A DNA stretch of 64,000 bases from DATARH01 sp050246595 (GCA_050246595.1 JBFWVT010000021.1:1-64000); one strand, 5' to 3'. Positions 36,760-47,393 are shown, counted from the first letter of the stretch. Notes: generated by a model from the letters alone, not told the origin. Made by a program: numbers and translations.

Positions 36760-37806
36760 CTATTCCGCGGCCTGCGCCGCCGCGCAGCGCCGCCGCAGCG
36801 CGGTCACAAGCGCATCGGCCTCGGCGTCGGTCAGATCGAAGCGGCAAACAAAGCGGGCCATCGTCCGGCCGCGGCGATAGAACTGGAACCCGTCCCGCTC
36901 CAGCGCGTCCATCGCGTCGGCAGACAGTTCGAGGAAAATCTCGTTCGCCTCGACCGGCGCGATCAGGCGCAGACCGGGCAGGTTCGCGATCCCCGCGGCG
37001 ATACGCGAGGCGGCTTTGTTTGACGCCTGCGCGAGACGCAGCCACAGCCCGTCCTCGACATAGGCCATCAACTGCGCCGACGCAAAGCGCATCTTCGACC
37101 AGACCTGCCCGGCGCGACGCAAATTCCACCCCAGATTCTCGGCCAGCTCGGGATTGAACACGACGACCGCGTCGCACAGCGCGCCGCCGTTCTTGGTCGC
37201 GCCGAACGACAGGATGTCGACGCCGGCGCGCCAGCTCATCTCGGCCGGGCTGCACCCGAGCCGCGCCACCGCGTTGGCGAAACGCGCGCCGTCCATGTGG
37301 ACCTTCAGCCGATAGGCCCTGGCGGTTTCGGTGATGGCACTGATATCGTCGAGCCGGTAGACCGCACCGAGATCGCTGGCCTGCGTGATATTGACCCCGG
37401 ACGGCTTGCCGCGATGCAACGCGGCGGGATCGAGCGCGCTCAGCGTCCCGCGCAATGCCTCGGGATCGATACGGCCATAGGTGCCGGCGACCGGCACGAG
37501 CTTCAACCCGCCGGAAAGAAACCCGGCCGCGTTCGCCTCCGAGGTGTTGATGTGCGCCGCCTCGCTGCAATAGACATTGCCCCAGCCCGGCCCGATCGCG
37601 GCCAGCGACAGCGCGTTGGCGGCGGTGCCGGTGGCCACCGGAAAGACCCGCACCCGAGTCTCGAACAGTTCGCTGAAACGGTCCTGCAACCGCGCCGTCC
37701 ACTCGTCGCCGCCATAGCCGAGCGCGGTGCCGGTATTGGCGCGCAGTATCGCGTCGAGGATCTCCGGCGCGGCCCGACCGGTATTGTCGCTGCGAAAGTC
37801 GATCAT
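36760..37806 (-). CDS. ltaE: Low-specificity L-threonine aldolase
   Basis: This 348-residue PLP enzyme cleaves threonine/allo-threonine to glycine and acetaldehyde. Family marks are the N-terminal MIDFRSDNTG, VATGTAANALSL (phosphate loop), KVHMDGARFANAVA and DILSFGATKNGG with the PLP lysine. ATG at 37806 matches the usual family start; upstream extension to 37962 is unsupported. It converges on the binding-protein gene. Confidence 0.93.
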   Translation of the reverse strand: MIDFRSDNTGRAAPEILDAILRANTGTALGYGGDEWTARLQDRFSELFETRVRVFPVATGTAANALSLAAIGPGWGNVYCSEAAHINTSEANAAGFLSGGLKLVPVAGTYGRIDPEALRGTLSALDPAALHRGKPSGVNITQASDLGAVYRLDDISAITETARAYRLKVHMDGARFANAVARLGCSPAEMSWRAGVDILSFGATKNGGALCDAVVVFNPELAENLGWNLRRAGQVWSKMRFASAQLMAYVEDGLWLRLAQASNKAASRIAAGIANLPGLRLIAPVEANEIFLELSADAMDALERDGFQFYRRGRTMARFVCRFDLTDAEADALVTALRRRCAAAQAAE

Positions 37807-37915
37807 GTTTCCCGTCCCGTTCGCCTCGGCCCAGCTTAGCCGCTTGCTTGCCGTAGTGCACGGCTGACGACCAGCGGCGATCCTATTCGGGATTTCGGCG
37901 ACCGCAGGAAATGCT

Positions 37916-37932
37916 ATGTATCGCTCGTACAT
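37916..37932 (+). promoter_or_regulatory. Palindrome before VapB-type gene
   Basis: ATGTA, 7 nt, TACAT ends 17 bp before the antitoxin ATG. It overlaps a possible -10 region and fits an autoregulatory operator of AbrB-type antitoxins. Confidence 0.45.
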
Positions 37933-37949
37933 TGCAGGCGGAGGGGCCC

Positions 37950-38165
37950 ATGCAAACCGCAAAGCTGTTCTGGTCCGGCGGATCGCAGGCGGTGCGGCTG
38001 CCGAAGAAATTCCGCTTCGAGGGCAGCGCGGTGCGGATTCGTCGGCATGGCAATGCCGTAATTCTGGAGCCGATCGCTGACAACTGGGATTGGCTCGATG
38101 CGGTTATCGGAAAGTTTGATGAGGACTTTATAAAGGCTGTGAATGAAAAGCCGATTTTCCTGTAA
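37950..38165 (+). CDS. vapB: VapB-type AbrB/SpoVT antitoxin
   Basis: This 71-residue swapped-hairpin AbrB protein has TAKLFWSGGSQAVRLPKKFRFEGSAVRIRR at the N-terminus, quoted here only to mark the DNA-binding half; the C-terminal half is acidic. Such antitoxins normally precede a PIN toxin. Here the next gene is not PIN but a PD-(D/E)XK-like protein 57 bp on. GGAGG lies 4-8 bases upstream of the ATG, and a palindrome precedes it. Confidence 0.82.
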   Translation: MQTAKLFWSGGSQAVRLPKKFRFEGSAVRIRRHGNAVILEPIADNWDWLDAVIGKFDEDFIKAVNEKPIFL

Positions 38166-38195
38166 TGTTTTTGCAGTTCCATAATATATGAATTA

Positions 38196-38215
38196 TCGTG
38201 ATTTAGAATTCACGA
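38196..38215 (+). promoter_or_regulatory. Inverted repeat in AT-rich spacer
   Basis: TCGTGA, 8 nt, TCACGA lies between the antitoxin stop and the next start. It could be an internal operator or a weak terminator. Confidence 0.45.
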
Positions 38216-38222
38216 GAATTGA

Positions 38223-38768
38223 ATGTTAGTCACTCCAACTGCCAGCCAAATCCGCGCAAAGCTCTGCGCCGTTGCATTCGGTGAACCGCTGATCTCGAAT
38301 ATTTATCGTGGACTGGTTGCCGAGATTATCGTTGGGGAAGCGCTCGGTTCGAAATGGCGATTCTGTGCCGGCGACTGGCGCGGTTGGGACTTTGAGCACG
38401 CCGAAGGCTGCCGCTTGGAAATAAAACAGTCGGCGGCGCGACAGACCTGGACCGGATCGCGCACCGCGTCGAAGCCGATTTTCGACGTTCGCGCCCGTAA
38501 GGGATATTTCGAGGGCACCGATTGGATTAAGATATCCGACCCGCGCCGGTTCGCCGACATTTATGTGTTTGCGTATCACCCTATTATGGATGCTACCGCG
38601 GATCATTGTGACCCGCTGCAATGGCGATTTCATGTTATTCCGACAAATCGGCTTCCGGAAGGCAAAACGATTAGTCTTGCTCGATTGGCATTGTTGATTA
38701 ATGACGTACCATGGACGGAATTGGAAACTACCATCGAAAGTTTACGAATAGCGCTTCAAGCCACTTGA
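38223..38768 (+). CDS. Hypothetical protein with PD-(D/E)XK nuclease-like motif
   Basis: The 181-residue protein contains a helix with conserved acids (GLVAEIIVGEALG), then WDFEHAEGCRLEIKQSAA: Asp, short loop, E-x-K. This is the classic order of the PD-(D/E)XK restriction-endonuclease fold. The rest includes IYVFAYHPI and a C-terminal helical stretch. It is somewhat AT-richer than the neighbours. It follows a VapB antitoxin; a toxin role is inference. No restriction methylase is nearby. Confidence 0.6.
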   Translation: MLVTPTASQIRAKLCAVAFGEPLISNIYRGLVAEIIVGEALGSKWRFCAGDWRGWDFEHAEGCRLEIKQSAARQTWTGSRTASKPIFDVRARKGYFEGTDWIKISDPRRFADIYVFAYHPIMDATADHCDPLQWRFHVIPTNRLPEGKTISLARLALLINDVPWTELETTIESLRIALQAT

Positions 38769-38781
38769 ATAGCTCAGGCTC

Positions 38782-40032
38782 ATGCAATCCTACTCCTTCC
38801 TCTCGCTCGCCCGGCATGCGCTGACCGGGCATCGGAACTGGCGCCCGGCCTGGCGCAAGGCGGCGCCGCGGCAGCGCTACGATGTCGTGATCGTCGGCGG
38901 CGGCGGGCACGGGCTGGCGACTGCGTATTATCTCGCCAGGGAGCACGGGGTGCGCGATGTCGCGGTGCTCGAAAAAGGCCCGATCGGTCTCGGCAATACC
39001 GGACGCAACACAACGATCATCCGCTCGAACTATCTGTGGGACGCCAGCGCGCGGATTTACGAGCACTCGCTGAAGCTGTGGGAGGGGCTGTCGGCCGAAC
39101 TCAATTTCAACCTGATGCTCAGCCAGCGCGGCGTGCTGAACCTGGCGCACAACGAGGCCGATATCCGCGAGGGGACGCGGCGGGTCAACGCCAACCGGCT
39201 CAACGGGATCGACGCCGAATGGCTCGACGCGGATGCGGTCAAACGCTTCTGCCCGATACTGAACATCTCGCGCGAGGCGCGCTATCCAGTGCTTGGCGCG
39301 ACATTGCAGCGACGCGGCGGGGTGGCGCGGCACGACGCGGTCGCCTGGGGCTATGCGCGGGCCGCCGATGCGCGCGGGGTCGATATCGTCGAGAATTGCG
39401 AGGTCACGGCGATCCGCACCGAAGGCGGGCGGGTAGTCGGCGTCGAAACCACCCGCGGCGCGATCGCCGCCGACAAGATCGCGATCTCGGCCGCCGGGCA
39501 TAATTCGGTGGTCGCGGCGATGGCCGGGGTGCGTCTGCCGTTGCAGAGCCACCCGTTGCAGGCGCTGGTCTCGGAGCCGGTCAAGCCGGTGCTCGACTGC
39601 GTCGTGATGTCGGGCACCGTGCATGTCTATGTCAGCCAGAGCGACAAGGGCGAACTGGTCATGGGGGCCGGTATCGACGCGTATAATTCCTATGCGCAGC
39701 GCGGCTCGTTTCACGTCATCGAGGGGCAGATGGCGGCGCTCTTGGAGCTGTTTCCGATCTTCTCGCGTCTCAGGATGCTGCGAAGCTGGGCCGGGATCGT
39801 CGATGTCGCGCCGGACGCATCGCCGATCATCGGCAAATTGCCGGTTGCCGGGCTCTATCTGAACGGCGGCTGGGGCACCGGCGGGTTCAAGGCGACCCCC
39901 GGCGCCGGCTGGGTCTTCGCCCATACGATCGCGCGCGACGAGCCGCACCCGCTGGCCGCCCCGTTTGCGCTCGACCGCTTTACGACCGGCGCGCTGGTGG
40001 ACGAGCACGCAGCGGCGGCGGTATCGCACTGA
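38782..40032 (+). CDS. soxB: FAD-dependent oxidase, sarcosine oxidase beta-subunit-like
   Basis: This 416-residue flavoprotein has the N-terminal dinucleotide fold YDVVIVGGGGHGLATAYYLA and GNTGRNTTIIRSNYLWD, the segment typical of heterotetrameric sarcosine oxidase SoxB. It ends with YLNGGWGTGGFKATPGAGW. SoxB oxidises sarcosine, giving H2O2, in complex with SoxD, SoxA and SoxG; none of these adjoin, so it acts with distant subunits or has a divergent role. It starts 13 bp after the upstream gene. Confidence 0.85.
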   Translation: MQSYSFLSLARHALTGHRNWRPAWRKAAPRQRYDVVIVGGGGHGLATAYYLAREHGVRDVAVLEKGPIGLGNTGRNTTIIRSNYLWDASARIYEHSLKLWEGLSAELNFNLMLSQRGVLNLAHNEADIREGTRRVNANRLNGIDAEWLDADAVKRFCPILNISREARYPVLGATLQRRGGVARHDAVAWGYARAADARGVDIVENCEVTAIRTEGGRVVGVETTRGAIAADKIAISAAGHNSVVAAMAGVRLPLQSHPLQALVSEPVKPVLDCVVMSGTVHVYVSQSDKGELVMGAGIDAYNSYAQRGSFHVIEGQMAALLELFPIFSRLRMLRSWAGIVDVAPDASPIIGKLPVAGLYLNGGWGTGGFKATPGAGWVFAHTIARDEPHPLAAPFALDRFTTGALVDEHAAAAVSH

Positions 40033-40053
40033 CCCCCCGCGCCCGGGACTCTG

Positions 40054-40098
40054 GACCAATGCCCCCACCCTGCCCTCCCCCGCAAGCGGGGGAGGGTT
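40054..40098 (+). repeat. 45-bp direct repeat flanking phoX, copy 1
   Basis: Starts GACCAATGCCCCCACCCTG and contains a CCCCCGC-AA-GCGGGGG stem. An identical 45-bp copy in the same orientation is at 42157-42201, on the other side of phoX. Confidence 0.8.
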
Positions 40099-40135
40099 GA
40101 GGAAGGGGTGCGACCCGACCGGTGAGCGCCTCGGG

Positions 40136-42067
40136 TCAGCCGATTTTGCCGCCGTCCTCGCGGGTGACGATCAGGACCGAGGGGCGCGGCGGCATTCCGT
40201 CCTTGAAGTCGGGCCAGCGTGTCGCCGGGTCGTCAAAGGTCGATTCGCGACCAAACGGTTTCCAGTCCTTCACACCGTCGATACCCGGATGCTGCACCGC
40301 GATCGTCATCGCGGTGTCGCCCGGCAGAAACCGCATGCCGCAGACTTCAGCTCCGACCGGCGCCCGGAAAAACATGCGGCCGGTGCCGCGCGCCGGTCCC
40401 TCGGTTGCGAGCGCCCAGACCCCGTCGGCGCAACCTGACGCCTTGGACCAGGCCGAACCCTGGTCGGTGCCGACCCACAACCGTCCCCGCCGGTCGATCA
40501 CCATATTATCCGGACATGCGAACCAGCCGTTTTCGCTAGTCCCGGGGTTCCAGGTCGCCTGAACCGCGGGGTCGCCCGGGTCGCCGCAGCGCACCAGCAC
40601 GTCCCAGACGAACCGGGTTGCGGCGTGGTCGTCGCCGGCATTGGTGATCTCGATAATGTGCCCCCAGATGTTCCTGGCGCGCGGGTTGGCGGGGTCCGGT
40701 CCGGGTTCGCCGGGCTTGTCCGAGTTCTCCTGCCGGAGCGCGTTATTGGTCAGGTTGACATATACCTTGCCGGTTATCGGGTTTGGTTCGATATCCTCGG
40801 GCCGGTCCATGCGGGTCGCGCCGAGCAGGTCGGCGGCGCGGCGCGCCTCGATCGCGACATCGCCCTGATCGTTGAACCCGTTCGCTGCGGTCAGCGCTTC
40901 GGCACCGTGGACGAGCGGCAACCATTCGCCCGACCCGTCCGGGTTGAACTTCGCGGCGTAGAGCGTGCCGTGGTCGAGCAGGTCGCGGTTGGCGGCGCGG
41001 TCGGCGGGCTCGAACCGGCCCTCGGTGACAAATTTATAGACATATTCGAAACGCTCGTCGTCGCCGCTGTACACGGCGACCCGCCCATCCCTGGTCAGCG
41101 CGGTCTCGGCGCCTTCGTGCTTGAAACGGCCGAGCGCGGTGCGCTTTACCGGCGCGGCGGCCGGATCGAACGGGTCGATTTCGACAATCCAGCCGAACCG
41201 GTTCGGCTCGTTCGGTTCCTTTGCCAGATCGAAACGGTCGTGATAGCGCCCCCAGGCATACATTCCGCCGGGGAGATCGTAGCGTTTGTGGTTTGCCGTC
41301 TCCGGATGACCCTCCGGCGGCATCCCTTCGAAATAAAAGTCGAAATTCTCCTCGCCGCTGAGATAGGTGCCCCACGGCGTCATGCCGCCGGCGCAGTTGC
41401 TGACCATGCCGATGATCTTGTTGCCAGCGGGATCGGCTGAACTCCACAACCGCTTGTGGCCCGAGGCCGGTCCGCCAACCCGCATTTCGGTGTCAAGCGC
41501 GGTGACGCGGCGGTTGTACCGGCTGCCCGGAACCCACGACCATCGCCCGTCGGCGCCTTTTTCGATTTCGACGATCGAGCAGCCATGCGCCGCCATCTCG
41601 ATCTCGACCAGCTCCCTGGTCATCGCCGCGAAATTCACGTCCTTCGCGCGCTGCCGCTGCTTGATGCCGGGGAACATCACCTCGGGTGCGGTATATTCGT
41701 GATTGACGCAGAGCAGACCGCGATTGTCGTCGATCGGCGCAAACCCGACATAATCGTTGTTGTAGCCGAACTGCTTCGACTGGGCTGCGGCGGTCTGCCT
41801 GAGCGGGTCGAACTCGGGCGCGCCGGCGACGATCGGATCGCCCCAGCGCAGCAGAATATCGACGCGATGCCCGGCGGCGACATGGTGCGTCTCGTCAATG
41901 CCGTGCGCGATCTCGTCGAAATTAAAGACCGGGATTTCTTCCGACCCGGCGAAGACCGGAGGCGCGATGGCCGCTGTCGCGGCAGTCGCCAGCAGGCCCT
42001 TCAGCAAGTCGCGACGCGCGACCCGCCGGGCGATGATGTCACCGAGAGTCGGATTGTCCTGCCGCAT
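40136..42067 (-). CDS. phoX: PhoX-family alkaline phosphatase
   Basis: This 643-residue protein has a twin-arginine signal (ARRDLLKGLLATAA...PPVFA), so it is exported folded. The body has the PhoX/DUF839 layout: LLCVNHEYTAPE, GWIVEIDPFDP, DGRVAVYSGDDERFEYVYKFV and FACPDNMVIDRRGRLWVGTD. PhoX is a Ca/Fe-dependent monoesterase used in phosphate scavenging. No Pho-box was identified. It is flanked by identical 45-bp direct repeats. Confidence 0.9.
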   Translation of the reverse strand: MRQDNPTLGDIIARRVARRDLLKGLLATAATAAIAPPVFAGSEEIPVFNFDEIAHGIDETHHVAAGHRVDILLRWGDPIVAGAPEFDPLRQTAAAQSKQFGYNNDYVGFAPIDDNRGLLCVNHEYTAPEVMFPGIKQRQRAKDVNFAAMTRELVEIEMAAHGCSIVEIEKGADGRWSWVPGSRYNRRVTALDTEMRVGGPASGHKRLWSSADPAGNKIIGMVSNCAGGMTPWGTYLSGEENFDFYFEGMPPEGHPETANHKRYDLPGGMYAWGRYHDRFDLAKEPNEPNRFGWIVEIDPFDPAAAPVKRTALGRFKHEGAETALTRDGRVAVYSGDDERFEYVYKFVTEGRFEPADRAANRDLLDHGTLYAAKFNPDGSGEWLPLVHGAEALTAANGFNDQGDVAIEARRAADLLGATRMDRPEDIEPNPITGKVYVNLTNNALRQENSDKPGEPGPDPANPRARNIWGHIIEITNAGDDHAATRFVWDVLVRCGDPGDPAVQATWNPGTSENGWFACPDNMVIDRRGRLWVGTDQGSAWSKASGCADGVWALATEGPARGTGRMFFRAPVGAEVCGMRFLPGDTAMTIAVQHPGIDGVKDWKPFGRESTFDDPATRWPDFKDGMPPRPSVLIVTREDGGKIG

Positions 42068-42156
42068 CGAGCACCCTCTGGAAGTTGCACCGGGATGCTA
42101 CCGGACGTCTGTTACGGTTTTGCGTCCCCGGTCCGTCTACCAAATGCTCAACACTC

Positions 42157-42201
42157 GACCAATGCCCCCACCCTGCCCTCCCCCGCAAGCGGGGGAGGGT
42201 T
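42157..42201 (+). repeat. 45-bp direct repeat flanking phoX, copy 2
   Basis: Identical to 40054-40098 over 45 bp and in the same orientation; located between the phoX start and the ftsZ end. Confidence 0.8.
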
Positions 42202-42310
42202 AGGAACGGGATGCGGCACCGGGAAGATCAGACCAAGGGCGCTTAATACGGCGTCACCGGACCTGCCGGGCCGTCCCGCGTGGCATGGCCCGGCGGCCGC
42301 CGGCTTCCGG

Positions 42311-43861
<1,551 letters not shown>

Positions 43862-44082
43862 GATTTCGCCCCTCCACGCCTGCGCGGCTGTGATGATGTC
43901 CGCCCCTGCCCTGCCCTCTGGAAGCAAGCGGTGCGACGCTGCCCCTTTCGCTCCGATCGACGCGTGCGCCGCAGGTCCGGCAATGCCTCGCGGGGCGCTC
44001 CCCAGACGCGCTCTCCGCTGTGGCCGATCCGACGCTCCCACCCCGAACGGGTACAAGAAGCCGGACCCGAATCCAAGCAAAC

Positions 44083-45411
44083 TCAGAGATTTTCGCGCAT
44101 CCAGCGTCCTACCCGCGCAAAAATCCCGCGACGCGCGATACGCCCCGGAAGCGGCGATTCGGCGCGCTCCGACAGCGCGAAATGCAGCAGCCCGGCGGCG
44201 GTCGAAAAGGCCGGACCGTGCGTTGCTTCCGTCAGCCCCTTGACCCGCATCGGCCGGCCGATCCTGACCTGCTTGTCGAGGATAAGCCCGGCCAATTCCC
44301 GCGCCCCGTGCATCTGGCAGGCGCCGCCGGTCAGCACGACCCGGCGCCCGGCGACCCGGTCGCTGCCGCTCGCGTCGAGCCGGTTGCGCACGAGTTCGAA
44401 CGTTTCTTCAAGACGCGGCGCGATGATGCTGACCAGCAGCGATTTCGGCACATGGCTGACCTGGCTGTTTTCCTCTTCGCCGATCTGCGGCACCGCGATC
44501 ATCTCGCGCTCGTCGAGGGTCGACGAGATCGCGCTGCCGAACAGCGCCTTTAATCGTTCGGCATGCGCCAGCGGCGTCGACAGACCGCGCGCGATGTCGT
44601 GCGTCACGTGCATGCCGCCGACCGGCACCGCGTCGGCAAAGATAAGATTGCCGCCGAAAAACACCCCGATTGTCGTCGTGCCGCCGCCCATATCGACGAT
44701 CGTGACCCCGAGATCCTTTTCGTCCTCGACCAGGCAGGCCAGACCCGCCGCGTAAGGGCTGACGACCAGCGCCTCGGCTTCGAGATGAGCGCGTCCGAGC
44801 GCCGCCGTATGGTTGCGCACAGCGGCGCTGGCAGCGGTCACGATATGCATGTCGACGCCGAGCCGCTCGCCGGTCATGCCGCGCGGATCGAGAATGAAGC
44901 GGCTGTCGTCGATCGAAAAGCCGACCGGGATCGAGTGGATGACCTGGCGATCCGGCGCATCGCGCATCGCATGACCGCGCTCCAGCACCTGACGCATGTC
45001 GGCGTCGCCGATTTCGCGCCGGCCGACCGCGATCCCGGTCCTGACGAGGCGCGAGGCGCGATAACCGCCCGACAGGTTGACGACGGCGCGGTCGATCCGC
45101 TGATCGGCAATCTGCTCGGCCGCATGCACCGCGCCGCTGATCGAGCTGCTGGCGGCTTCGAGATCGACAATCGTCCCGCCGCGCACGCCGCGCGCGATCT
45201 GCTGGCCGATTCCGAGAAGGCGCGGTCCGTCCTCGACCCGAGCGATAAAGCAGCAGATTTTTGTCGTGCCGATATCGATCGCCGCGACGATGCTGCCGCG
45301 CGGCCGCACCGATCCCGGGCGCTGTGCCGGACGCGCCGGGGCGGTGTTGCCGCTGGGCGCCGGGCCGTTCGGTGCCGGCGCGGGACGATGCTTCGCGGCG
45401 ATCTGCTTCAC
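44083..45411 (-). CDS. ftsA: Cell division actin homologue FtsA
   Basis: The 442-residue ATPase tethers FtsZ to the membrane. IVAAIDIGTTKICCFIARV is the phosphate-1 motif, VTIVDMGGGTTTIGVF phosphate-2, and VVLTGGACQMHGA the adenosine motif. The C-terminal amphipathic segment is KRGIFARVGRWMRENL-like (ARRGIFARVGRWMREN). An unusual 40-residue Pro/Ala-rich extension precedes the core. GTG at 45411 overlaps the ftsQ stop (GTGA). Confidence 0.95.
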   Translation of the reverse strand: MKQIAAKHRPAPAPNGPAPSGNTAPARPAQRPGSVRPRGSIVAAIDIGTTKICCFIARVEDGPRLLGIGQQIARGVRGGTIVDLEAASSSISGAVHAAEQIADQRIDRAVVNLSGGYRASRLVRTGIAVGRREIGDADMRQVLERGHAMRDAPDRQVIHSIPVGFSIDDSRFILDPRGMTGERLGVDMHIVTAASAAVRNHTAALGRAHLEAEALVVSPYAAGLACLVEDEKDLGVTIVDMGGGTTTIGVFFGGNLIFADAVPVGGMHVTHDIARGLSTPLAHAERLKALFGSAISSTLDEREMIAVPQIGEEENSQVSHVPKSLLVSIIAPRLEETFELVRNRLDASGSDRVAGRRVVLTGGACQMHGARELAGLILDKQVRIGRPMRVKGLTEATHGPAFSTAAGLLHFALSERAESPLPGRIARRGIFARVGRWMRENL

Positions 45412-46286
45412 GTGTTTTTTCCGGGGGCGCGCGGTTTTGCCGGCGCGACTTCTTTTGCCGGCGCGGGCGGCGCGTTGACCCGCACGACCAGCCGGCCGGG
45501 CAGCCGCATGTCGACCCGCTGCACGTCGCGCTTGAGCAGGTTGTTGCGCCGTTCGAACGCGGCCAGGTGCACCCAGGCGGCTTCGGGATTGTCCTCGGGC
45601 AGCAGAACCTCGATCGAATCGTCGATGCGCAGGTTCCAGCGGCGATTATCGACCCGGATCGCGGCGGTGACCCGCGCCGCCAGTGCCGGTTCGCGCCCGA
45701 GCATCTCGATCAGCGCGGCGGCGCGCGGCGCGGCCCCGTCGCCGACCACCAGCGGCAAACGGGCGAAGCGGCCCAGATCGGCGCCCGGTATCACCTCCCC
45801 CTGGCGATCGATCAATTGCTGCCTGCCTTCGTGCTGCCACAGCGCGAGCGGCCGGCGTTCGATGAGCCGCACATGCAAGGTCCGCGGCAGCCGCCGCTCG
45901 ATCGCGGCGGACCGCACCCAGGGCAGTTTTTCCAGCTCCGCTTTCGCCCGCCACAGATCGACCGCGAGGATCGGCGTGCCGCGCCCGGCCGCGAGCGCGG
46001 CCATGATCATCGCGCGCTCGGTCGTTTCGCGGCCCTCGACCTCGATGTCCTCGACCACCATGCCGAGCGCGGCGGTCGCCGTCATGGCCCGGTCGGCCGC
46101 TTCGGCCAGCAGCGCGTCGCGGTTTGGCGACTGGCTCAGCGCGAACCCGCCATAGACCAGCCCGGCGAGTGCGATCAGCGCCGACCATCGCACCGCGCGG
46201 CGCAGCACCGGCACGATCTGACGCCGGCGGCGACGCAGCGGCGGCCGGGAGGAGGGTGTCTTCGGAGCGTGGGTGCGCTTTATCAT
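45408..46286 (-). CDS. ftsQ: Cell division protein FtsQ
   Basis: This 292-residue bitopic protein has a basic cytoplasmic N-terminus (RRRRRQIVPVL), one membrane helix (SALIALAGLVYGGFALS), a POTRA domain (VEDIEVEGRETTERAMIM) and the FtsQ/DivIB domain (WVRSAAIERRLPRTLHVRLIERRPLALW). It recruits FtsL/FtsB in the divisome. ATG at 46286 overlaps the murB stop (ATGA), which fixes the start; a longer frame to 46340 is not needed. Confidence 0.93.
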   Translation of the reverse strand: MIKRTHAPKTPSSRPPLRRRRRQIVPVLRRAVRWSALIALAGLVYGGFALSQSPNRDALLAEAADRAMTATAALGMVVEDIEVEGRETTERAMIMAALAAGRGTPILAVDLWRAKAELEKLPWVRSAAIERRLPRTLHVRLIERRPLALWQHEGRQQLIDRQGEVIPGADLGRFARLPLVVGDGAAPRAAALIEMLGREPALAARVTAAIRVDNRRWNLRIDDSIEVLLPEDNPEAAWVHLAAFERRNNLLKRDVQRVDMRLPGRLVVRVNAPPAPAKEVAPAKPRAPGKNT

Positions 46287-47212
46287 CCGGTTCCCGCGGA
46301 CCTGCCCGCCGCCTTTTCTCCGATCCGGCGGATTTCCCATTCGAGCATGATGCCGCGGCGATCGTACACAAGATGCCGCACCTCTTCGCCCAGTCCCTCA
46401 AGATCGGCGGCGGTTGCGTTGCCGGTGTTGATCAGGAAATTGGTGTGCTTTTCCGAAACCATAGCGCCGCCGCGGGTCAGACCGCGACAGCCGGCCTCGT
46501 CGATCAGCCGCCATGCCTGATGGCCGGGAGGATTGGCGAAGGTGGAACCGCCGGTGCGCGCGCGAATCGGCTGCGAGGCCTCGCGCGCCGCCCGGATCTG
46601 CTCGATGTGGCGGGCGATCGCGGCCGGCTCGCCGGGTCTGCCGCGAAACCGTGCGGCGATGAAGATCCAGTCGGGATCGACCTCGGAATGGCGGTAGGAC
46701 AGCCCCATCCGCTCGACCGGTATTGTGTGCCTGACGCCGTCGCGGTCGATCGTTTCGGCCGAGATCAGCACGTCCTTGAACTCGCTTCCGTAAGCGCCGG
46801 CATTGGTGCGGAACCCGCCGCCGATCGTGCCGGGGATGCCGGAGAGGAATTCGAGCCCGGCGACCCCGGCTTCGGCGGCGGTCAACGCGACATTGAGATC
46901 GAGCGCGCCGGCCCCGGTCTCGACCAGCTCCGGCGCGGCATTGATCGCGGCAAAACCGCGCCCGAGGCGCACGGTGACGCCCTTGATGCCGCCATCGCGC
47001 ACCAGCAGGTTCGAGCCGACCCCGATCGTCGTGACCGGGACCTCACGCGGCAGCGCTTTCAGAAATCCTGCCAGATCCTCGGCATCGGCCGGGCGGAACA
47101 GCACCTCGGCCGGGCCGCCGACCCGGAACCACGTCAACGGCCCGATCGGCGCGTTCGGCGTCAGACGCCCGCGCACCGGCGGCAGAAGTTCGATCAAGCC
47201 GCCGCCGGGCAT
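46283..47212 (-). CDS. murB: UDP-N-acetylenolpyruvoylglucosamine reductase
   Basis: This 309-residue flavoenzyme makes UDP-MurNAc. It has TWFRVGGPAEVLF, the FAD loop GVGSNLLVRDGGI, GIPGTIGGGFRTNAGAYGSE, and GGSTFANPPGHQAWRLIDEAGCRG with the catalytic Ser. It is directly coupled to ftsQ; ddl, which lies here in many relatives, is absent. Confidence 0.95.
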   Translation of the reverse strand: MPGGGLIELLPPVRGRLTPNAPIGPLTWFRVGGPAEVLFRPADAEDLAGFLKALPREVPVTTIGVGSNLLVRDGGIKGVTVRLGRGFAAINAAPELVETGAGALDLNVALTAAEAGVAGLEFLSGIPGTIGGGFRTNAGAYGSEFKDVLISAETIDRDGVRHTIPVERMGLSYRHSEVDPDWIFIAARFRGRPGEPAAIARHIEQIRAAREASQPIRARTGGSTFANPPGHQAWRLIDEAGCRGLTRGGAMVSEKHTNFLINTGNATAADLEGLGEEVRHLVYDRRGIMLEWEIRRIGEKAAGRSAGTG

Positions 47213-47245
47213 GATCCGGATTTATCTGAGAGCTGTCCGGTAAGC

Positions 47246-47372
47246 CCCTCTCCCGCACTGCGGGAGAGGGTGGCTCGCCCGGCCACGGGCGAGCCGGATG
47301 AGGGTATCGCCGCCGAACCGGCTGCTTGCCCCCTCACCCCGACCCTCTCCCCCGGTGGGGGAGAGGGAGCTT
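47246..47372. repeat. Three GC-rich hairpins between murC and murB
   Basis: Stems at 47246-47270, 47272-47295 and about 47341-47372 (CCCTCTCCCCC/GGGGGAGAGGG). This is the only sizeable gap inside the tightly overlapping mur-fts block and may be an internal processing or attenuation site. Confidence 0.65.
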
Positions 47373-47393
47373 TCTGGGTTCTTCGAAGAAACG

